DNA from: Dipodascopsis uninucleata var. uninucleata
Lineage: Eukaryota; Ascomycota; Lipomycetes; Lipomycetales; Lipomycetaceae
Reading direction: 5' to 3'
Assembly (NCBI GenBank): GCA_030568195.1
Contig: JAJLTO010000019.1
Coordinates: forward strand, 1 to 64,000
Length of the DNA stretch: 64,000 nt
Positions 56,601-64,000 of this stretch are shown here, piece after piece. The notes under the pieces were generated by a model. That model saw only the letters and a program-made list of their open reading frames with translations, was not told where the DNA came from and made no database searches. Position numbers and translations under genes: made by a program. Every line of letters starts with the position of its first letter. The first letter of the stretch is position 1.

Positions 56601-59510
56601 GACGTGACTGTAGCACTATTTTTGGGCTTCTCCGACGTAATAGAATTTGAGGGCTTATTGTTGTCCACTACGGAAGACTGCTTTAAAATTCCATTCACAG
56701 AACCCTTCGGTGTCGCAGAACCAGTATCTAAAGAATCGATAGGCTCATTTGTTATAGCAAAGTTCACTCGTTTCTCGGAGTTATTCGAGGTGTCATGAAT
56801 CTTCGTCAAATCGTGACCTCCGGACAAGAGATCAGCCTCTGTCACTTTACGATCTATAACTAGTTTGCGAATATCATTACGAGGACTAAAAGCATCAGAC
56901 GAAAGGATCGCCTTATCAGCTAAGCCATCAAATAGCATACTTCGACTTGTCGAAAGAATTGGCTGTGAAGATGTAGAACTAGATACGAAAGAAGACGATA
57001 CAGATCTTGCCGCTCCCTTAGAACGTATGCTAGATGGAGGCCTAGGAGACAGTTTGTATGTAGGAAGCAGTGCTGGTTTCTTCTTACCAGAAGAGGCACT
57101 AGAAATGGGAGTAGCCAGGGGTCCAGGAGACGAAGTCATTGGTTGAGACACGCTATTGAACAAAGGATTCGAGCCAAATGGATTTTGATCAATTGATGCT
57201 TGAAGTTGATTTTGCTGATTCCCCATAAGACCGTTCTGACTACCACCACCAAACAAAGACATACCCTGATTCTGATTATTTGGACCAAACATTGAACCAG
57301 TATTTTGGTTGTTAGCATTGCCAAAGCTATTATTATTGGAACCAAACAACGAGCCTCCAGTATTTGCATTTTGCGTACCGCCAAAAAGGCCGCCTCCCGT
57401 CTGCGGTTTTGCTCCAAATAGGCCCGCACCCGTGTTGGTCTGGGTGTTGCTAGCACCCAAAAGAGAAGCACCACTATTATTTGTAGCAGTGTTAAATAAA
57501 GAACCCCCCTGTGGTGCAGATGACGCAGCATTACCAAATAAGCCACCTGAAGTATTTTGAGATGTTTGATTCTGACCAAATCCACCAAATCCTGCAGGCT
57601 TGTTTTGATTTGAGTTCTGATTATTTTGACCAAACAATGAGGGCGTAGTGGTGTTAGTTGTATTCGATACACCGAATCCAGTACCAAAAGTAGGTTTATT
57701 TTGATTCGTAGAACCAAAGGTACCAAAACCGGTCGATTGACTATTGGCAGTATTATTATTATTGGAGCCGAAGCCGCCAAATGGTGAGGTGGTAGTATTA
57801 TTGTTAGTATTATTATTCATTTGCCCAAAGGGAGACGATGTATTATTAGCAGTATTGTTACTACCAAAGAGCCCCCCTCCAGTATTAGAGTTGGTCGATC
57901 CAAATGCTGGGGCAGACGTGCTGCCAAACGCTGGAGTAGTAGTACTAGAAGTGCTTCCGCCAAAGAATCCTCCGCCAGTCGCAGTGGAACCAAAAGCAGG
58001 TTTTGCTTGATTATTGCTACTATTCTGACCGAAGAGACCACCTCCTGAGCCAAAACTACCAGTATTGCTAGAAATGCTATTGCTCGTCTGACCAAATGGA
58101 GATGTAGAAGTAGTTGATCCGAAACCACCAGTGCTATTTGCGTTCGAGCCACCAAATAGACCAGTAGCTGCATTCGTTGCAGGCGCTGTGGAACCAAAAA
58201 GACCACTCGATGGTTTCTGACCAAAAAGACCACCAGAGGTATTACTAGTGTTATTGTTGGCTCCAAATCCTGGTGTTGCACCGAATCCTGAAGTCTGATT
58301 ACCTGTACTTCCAAATAGGCCAGTTCCAGAAGTACCGCCAGAAGTCTGGCCAAAAGCACTTGACTGACCAAAACTGCCAGTACCAAATCCAGTAGACTTA
58401 CCAAATGCACCAGCACCAGTGGCATTGCCATACCGTCTTCCTTGAGCATAGTCTTGTTCACGTAATTCTTCAAACGAGAATTTACTATACGCTGGCATGC
58501 TAGAAATACTTTGAAACACGTTCGTAGAATTACTTGTCATATCCTTTTCGCGTAGAGGCTCGAAGGGAGTAGCCGCAGTGCCCTGATTAGTCGATCCTAC
58601 AGATGACGAGCCAAAACCCCCTCCAAAAGCTGAAGGAGTTGACGTATTACCAGTTGTCGATCCGAATCCACCAAAAGCTGGTTTGTTTGCGGTACTTCCA
58701 AATAGTCCACCAGAAGGTGCATTAGTTTGACCAAATGGGCTGGTTGAATTTTGTGTCGTTCCAAATGCAGTCGTCCCACTGTTATTTGACCCTCCGAAGC
58801 CAAAAGAGCTTGATGTTGCCGGCGTATTGTTGTTTGCAGTGTTTCCAAACAACCCGCTCCCCGTCGAGCCAAACCCACCTGGCGTAGAGCCAAATACGGA
58901 AGAATTAGTATTGGTGTTTGCATTACCGAAGCCACCTAGAGTATAGAACAGTATATTAGTATCTCCTTCAAATGAATTTCATTCAACACTGGTGACATCG
59001 CCCACGCTTAGAAAACAGATCTGCATTACGCCAGCAGAGCTCAATTCTATAGTAAAAAAAAACAAAAGCATCTTTTACTTCTGCAGCAGGAGCTCAAGCG
59101 ACGATACCATCAATACCTCAATAATTTCACAGTAACTACCTGACATACCAAATCCTGATGACTGATTATTGTTTTGACTAAATAGACCACTTCCTGTATT
59201 GTTGGTTGTACCAAATCCCGATGGTTGCCCAAATGCTATATAAACAACGTTATGTCGTTAGCTCACCATCTAAAATTTGTCCGATAACGTTACATTATCA
59301 TCTATCAAGTCATCCATTCAAAACCTATATCCAATCACTCTCATTTACAAATCAAAGCTCACCTGGCGTTGAATTACTCGAGTTGTTGGTCCCAAATGCT
59401 GGAGCAGACCCCGAAGACGAGCCCCCGAACAGCGAATTCTGATTTGTGTTAGAGTTATTTGCACCGAATCCGCCAAAAGCAGATCCCGTACCGCTAGATT
59501 GACCGAACAT
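53636..59510 (-). CDS. NUP145: NUP98-NUP96 nucleoporin precursor (NUP145/Nup189 type)
   Basis: Self-cleaving precursor of an FG nucleoporin and a Y-complex scaffold nucleoporin. Exons 59510-59363, 59235-59140 and 58935-53636 give 1,847 aa. Residues 1 to about 650 are FG/GLFG repeats, interrupted near 205-250 by a GLEBS-like segment (MPAYSKFSFEELREQDYAQG) that binds the export factor Gle2/Rae1. The autoproteolytic domain (KIGRRGYGEVMFRQPVDLSS) ends in HFSIWG with His1026; cleavage is expected between Phe1027 and Ser1028. The remaining 820 residues are an acidic linker and the Nup96/Nup145C alpha-helical domain. Two short 5' exons carry FG repeats and join in phase 1. It is divergent from centrin. 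Confidence 0.93.
57140..59510 (-). repeat. FG/GLFG repeat-coding region
   Basis: Dense repetition of GLFG, FG and SPFG motifs separated by Asn/Thr/Ser spacers. Because the repeat is low complexity, long spurious open frames appear on other strands and frames (for example 57136-57780 and 57817-58473). Confidence 0.9.
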
Positions 59511-59959
59511 TTCTGTGCAATCACGATAGCCTCATCACTTTTGGAAATCTGATGGATTTGATAAAAATCTCTGTGAAAACACTGAATTTTTGATTTAGAA
59601 TCACCTGTAGTGAGGATGAAGAAGTACGCGAGTAGAAAAAATCTTAAGAAAACAGTCCACTGTCAATTTCATATATATGCCATAAACGCGAAAGTATATT
59701 GTCCATCATCTACCACAAAATTTCTATTTTTCATAATAATAATAGAAAAGCGAAATATCAACAGTAATAGTAAAGTGTCGTATTAATAAATATAATAGCG
59801 ACTAAAAGTACGATCGTTGGAAAAAGGTTGTTTTGTAAGAGAAAGTTGTAAGATTGTCAGAAGGATTGATAGACTACCGACTTATTGGATAGACATTACA
59901 AATAAGAGCACTAAGAAGGGAAAACACGGCGCAACTAAACTGCACGAAGAAGACGCACG
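59511..59959. promoter_or_regulatory. Divergent promoter, NUP98-96 and centrin
   Basis: 449 AT-rich bases between two divergent starts; no specific site recognised. Confidence 0.4.
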
Positions 59960-60926
59960 ATGTATTCATCATCGTCAGCATTGAATCACGCAGGTGTCGG
60001 TAGTAAACTGGGCGGCCGAAGGCGAAATTTGTCACCTGTTACAAATAATCGCACAAATAATGTGTCGAAGCCTCGAAAGGAACTGACAGAAGAGCAACGA
60101 CACGAGATTGAAGAAGCTGTAGGTATTTTACTTATCTCAAAGGGGCGCTAACTACTGAAAGGCAAGAATATAGCCTAGTAACTACACGAAAGTTAGAGAA
60201 TTAGTGAATTTATCAGTGGAATGAATGAATAAAAGAAGTATATACATTGATGTGGTCGGATAAAGATTACCTTGACTGACTGAATATTCTATTTATGCGG
60301 TATAGTTCCGGCTATTCGACATGGATGGTGATGGAAAGATTGATTACCATGAGTTGAAGGTGCGTAACGACTATCTGGCGAGTCATTAATATCTTATCGT
60401 CAAATAGATATAGTAAATCAATGTGATCAAAAAAGTATCTAACATTGATTTACAGGTTGCCATGAGAGCGCTGGGCTTTGACGCTAAGAAATCAGAGGTA
60501 TTAGACATTTTACGAGAGAACGAGCGAAGTGATTCTGGATATATCTCATACGAGTCTTTTCTGCGCGTCAGTAAGTATTATCAATGTTATATTTTTGTCC
60601 TTTTTATAATGTTTGACTAATGAATGATGACTAGTGTCCGAAAAAATACTGGCACGAGATCCCTTAGACGAAATTAAACGAGCATTTGCACTGTTTGACC
60701 AAGACCAGACTGGAAAGATAAGGTACGTAGGTAGTCCACATAGCTTCCAGATATATTACTTCTACTTACACAGTGATATAGCCTACGAAATCTACGCAAC
60801 ATAGCCAAAGAGCTTAATGAAAATCTAGAGGAAGATGAACTTGAGGCAATGATCAATGAATTTGATCTTGATGGTGATGGCGAAATAAGTCTTGAGGAAT
60901 TTATTGCGATTTGTACTGATCATTGA
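59960..60926 (+). CDS. CDC31: Centrin (Cdc31)
   Basis: Calcium-binding EF-hand protein of the spindle pole body; Cdc31 also binds Sac3 in mRNA export. Five exons (59960-60118, 60306-60359, 60456-60570, 60635-60722, 60782-60926) give 186 aa. A basic, Ser/Asn-rich N terminus of about 40 residues precedes [21 protein letters not shown]-hand loops 1 ([12 protein letters not shown]) and 4 ([12 protein letters not shown]) keep all calcium ligands; loop 2 ([12 protein letters not shown]) and loop 3 ([12 protein letters not shown]) are degenerate or weak, as in other centrins. Exon borders fall at the same kind of positions as in other intron-rich centrin genes. The protein ends in FIAICTDH. Confidence 0.96.
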
Positions 60927-61488
60927 AATTGTTAGTTTTGTTCTGCTAGTATCTCTGCTACGACGTGTAGCTATGATCTTTCACGTTGCTTTAATCTGTG
61001 ATTCATTCCTTACTTTCATGTATTTTATGTTTTTAATAGTTGTGTATATGATATGCGTCATTCTGTAGGATACAATAATAGGGTATTTGATTTATTAGTA
61101 ATATAAGAGCACATTTAAGGAATATACAATAAACAATCTTTTCCAAATCAGCTATTCATACTGGTTCTTGAAATTTATATCTAATCGGCAAATATTGGAC
61201 ACCAAAAATGAACTCATTGCTACTATTTAAATCCAACCAAACGTTTATTACGCTCCAAAGATTCAGAACTAAAACGAAATCTACGTGAACCCACTCCAAT
61301 AAAATCGTAACAATATGATATAGACCATATATATTATCTATACATCTTTCATCATCTCTATAACAAAATCATTTTCAATTAATGAATTCAATTCTAAATG
61401 TCATAAAAAAAACAACCACCCTTAAATCAAATATATAAAAGCACCTTTTGAAAATGTATATCTTAAAAAATCATAATGAAATCCTAAT
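60927..61488. other. Convergent 3' region, centrin and V-ATPase a
   Basis: 562 AT-rich bases between converging stop codons. No gene seen. Confidence 0.5.
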
Positions 61489-64000
61489 CTACTGCTGAGG
61501 CTCTTCCAAAACAGCTTTGAAGGAAAATGGTGTGAATGGAATACCATCACCAATAAAATGCTTAGACATGGCCTCAACCCAGTGAAGACGAAGCGAATGA
61601 AGCATAGCAGAAGTACCCTCCATAATAACAAGAACTGCAATAGTAAGAGCGAACCAAGCAGCGAAAAGGATGAAAGCCATGATAACACCAAGTCCACCTT
61701 CCATCTTGAAAGCACGCTCAAGCGTCATAGTCCACAAGACAGAAGAAAGTTGTGCATGAGCCAAAGATAAAGCCCACAATCTAAGATATGAAGCAGTATG
61801 AGAAACACAATTCAAGCAAAACTCGATAGTATGAATAACCTGGTGGATCATAACATCACCAAACTCAAACTCATGCTCCTCATGCATTTCAGCAACAACA
61901 ACAGTAGTCGCATTCTCCGTCTCCTCATCAAACGAAATACGAGTGATTTCTTGTTGAGAAAGATTCTCATAACCTCTCTTCTTGTTTTTATTATTCTCCC
62001 ATCTAAGATAGAACGGCTTAAGAAGCAGCATCCATGGAACGCAAGCAACAGCAAGAAGGACAAGAGCAACCTGCACAGTTGGCTGACCGCTATACAACAA
62101 ATCTTGAACATTACCAGGAGACAAAAACATGTCAATCAGCGTATTCAAAAGACCTGGTGGTGGCATTCCAATACCGTACCAGTCAACAGCCCACTTGAAG
62201 ACGATAATAAAACTAAGATAGCCGAAGATAGACACCAAAAACAAAACTCCTGGAATGAAGTTACCAACTATATCTATCTTAGAGTTGTAGAATCGGTAAT
62301 TGACAAGTGAAAAGCACAATGAATAGAACATGTGGAAGAAACCAATGACAATAGACAACTTCATCTTATAGGAGTTGTTGAAGATCAAGTTATTATCTGC
62401 ACCGTGCCAGGTAGGGTCAATACCAAAAGCATATGTACCAGTCTGGTTAGCCATGATAAGATCACCAGTATTCCAGGTATAAGGCCACTCCCAACCTGGT
62501 CTAAAGATAGTCATAGACTTCGAGAAAATATCATTGTACATCAAACCTGTGTACATAGAGAAGGCACCCATAAGCAAGATAATATACCGACCGGTGAAAG
62601 CCATATCGAAAATTTCGTCACGCTTGGCCTGAAGTAAACGCTTCTCATAAAGAACCATAGCAAGACCAGCCAAAAACATAATAGCACCATGACCAAGATC
62701 ACCAAACATAATAGCGAACATAAATGGGAAAGTGACAATAGCAGGAAGACCAGGATTAACTTCACGATACTGCGAAACTCCATAAGCATCAATAATATTT
62801 TGGAAAGACTCAGTAAACTTATTAGTTCTGTAGTAAGTCGGTGGAGTCTTAGTAGTAGAAAGCTCATTCAAGATAGATGGGACTTGAAGGCCTGCACGCT
62901 CAGTAACATCGGCCAAAGTAGCTTTAATAACTGGGAGGTCATCAGTTGCACACCAACCTTCAGCAATCAAAGACTTACGAGTCTGATCGTAGTTAAATAA
63001 ATTAAGAGCAGCATAAATAGCCTTCTCCTTCTTCACAACGACCATCCAAGAAGCAATGCTTTCAGCAATAGCTTGAAGCTCAGTGTAAAGAGTAGTCTGG
63101 GTGGTGCTAAGAACTTCCTCAACATCATTAATGCCGTTGTCAACCTCATTAATCTGATCACGACGGATATTAGCATCCTCGTCAACAGCGTAGAGATCGG
63201 CATCCAAAGATTCAGCGATCTTTCTAATTTTACTAAGAATGCCTGCACCGTGAGCGAAAACAACAAAAACATTCTTCTCGATAGCTTCGTCAGTCTTAGG
63301 GTCCTTAATCGTTTCTTGAATCTCAGTAGAATTCAAGAACAAATTACCACGAAGAGAACGCCATAAGATTCGCTCGAAAGTTCCCATCTTCTCACGTGGA
63401 ATAACACCAGCTACGAATCCAACATTCATAGAAGAAAAGGCAGTAGCATTAGCCATATCACCCTGCTCAACATCATTATTTAGTAAAGGAGCATTATCAT
63501 TATCTAGAGAAGCACGAAGCTCCTCTGGAACATTCTGAGCACGGTCAAAAAAAGCACCCGCTTCGATAAGAACATGGCGGAGTTCAATAAGCTCAACCTG
63601 TTTCTGAAGAAGGCGTTCGTTAGACTCCATGAGCTGCGTCACACGCTCCTCAAGATCCTCAGTCTTCATGGCTAGCTGATCAATCTCAGAGGCATTAGGA
63701 GCAGCAGTGACATCTGCGTAACCTGGAATAGCCTTAACCTTGATATCATGCTTCTCAATTTGAGTATTAAAGAAACGGAGTTGACGCTCAACATTGTCCA
63801 AACGACGAATTTCCTTAACAAATGTACGTTGAAAAGAATTGACATCGGCATTCAACTAGAAACAAATTAATAAACAATGCTAAGAATATAAAATACCTTC
63901 ATCTTCTTTATAATTATTATCTCATATCTCAGTCGATATTAGTACTTACATCTCTGAACTGAACTGAGCCTAATTCACCAAGAGCAGCAACAACCTCACG
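61489..64000 (-). CDS. VPH1: V-ATPase subunit a (Vph1/Stv1), 5' end outside window
   Basis: Membrane subunit of the V0 proton channel of the vacuolar ATPase. Visible exons are 64000-63950 and 63855-61489, giving about 805 residues; the first few tens of residues lie beyond the edge. The start of what is seen, ALGELGSVQFRDLNADVNSF, matches the family N terminus. The C-terminal half has eight membrane segments with the essential Arg in SYLRLWALSLAHAQLS and a second Arg in LRLHWVEAMSKHF. The hydrophobic PGNVQDLLYSGQPTVQ loop and a GYENLSQQE cytosolic loop are also seen. Whether it is the vacuolar (Vph1) or Golgi (Stv1) isoform cannot be told. The 94-nt intron splits GAT from TTG. Confidence 0.96.

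Noticed and set aside
57136-58473. Long open frames in other frames of the FG-repeat region
   Set aside because: They are by-products of the low-complexity GLFG coding sequence; composition is odd and there are no homologues or splice logic.

Overview
This 64 kb window is nuclear DNA from a fungus. It is AT-rich and gene-dense: 21 protein-coding genes, one tRNA gene and the edge of an LTR retrotransposon. Fungal signs are an SDS23-type CBS protein, a CBK1/NDR kinase with a Q/H-rich N terminus, GPI1, USO1 and an NRAMP (SMF) transporter. The 43 introns I could place have GT/AG ends, are mostly 50-90 nt long, and many carry a TACTAAC-like branch site 5-12 nt before the acceptor. It is not a Saccharomyces-like yeast: introns are frequent, and class II eIF4E, HPPD, an ER DnaJ/TPR protein and a NUP98-NUP96 precursor are present. 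I cannot place it more precisely from sequence alone.

Layout. 1-911: 5' end of a probable Ty1/copia element on the minus strand, with a second LTR and an inverted scrap. 1.2 kb: tRNA-Val(AAC). 2-4.2 kb: mitochondrial 1-Cys peroxiredoxin and a small predicted mitochondrial membrane protein. 4.5-7.5 kb: a doubtful small membrane frame, then GPI1 (GPI-anchor synthesis). 7.6-11.7 kb: ER DnaJ/TPR protein, AMMECR1 protein, mitochondrial carrier. 11.8-13.9 kb: MTHFR. 15.3-16.9 kb: eIF4E class II. 18.3-22.6 kb: CBK1 and SDS23, convergent. 23.4-31.9 kb: HPPD, MFS transporter, mitochondrial ribosome recycling factor and SMF, all on the minus strand. 33.3-37.6 kb: peroxisomal thiolase and BRAP2/ETP1. 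38-45.1 kb: POL2 (DNA polymerase epsilon). 45.2-52.6 kb: USO1. 53.6-59.5 kb: NUP98-96. 60-60.9 kb: centrin. 61.5-64 kb: V-ATPase subunit a, cut by the right edge.

Most genes are conserved housekeeping genes, and their order shows no metabolic cluster. Small functional groups recur: secretory and ER genes (GPI1, DnaJ/TPR, USO1, V-ATPase a), mitochondrial genes (peroxiredoxin, carrier, recycling factor), and growth or cell-cycle genes (CBK1, SDS23, POL2, centrin).

The most unusual feature is a strict 38-residue tandem repeat, 16 consecutive units, in the C-terminal coiled coil of a very long (about 2,429 aa) USO1. Next are an 11-codon uORF whose stop overlaps the POL2 start as ATGA, a rearranged LTR junction, and a coding-like block with an in-frame TGA near 14.8 kb. 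I found no convincing wholly new multi-gene system. All splice models were made by eye from reading frame, splice sites and remembered family sequences.
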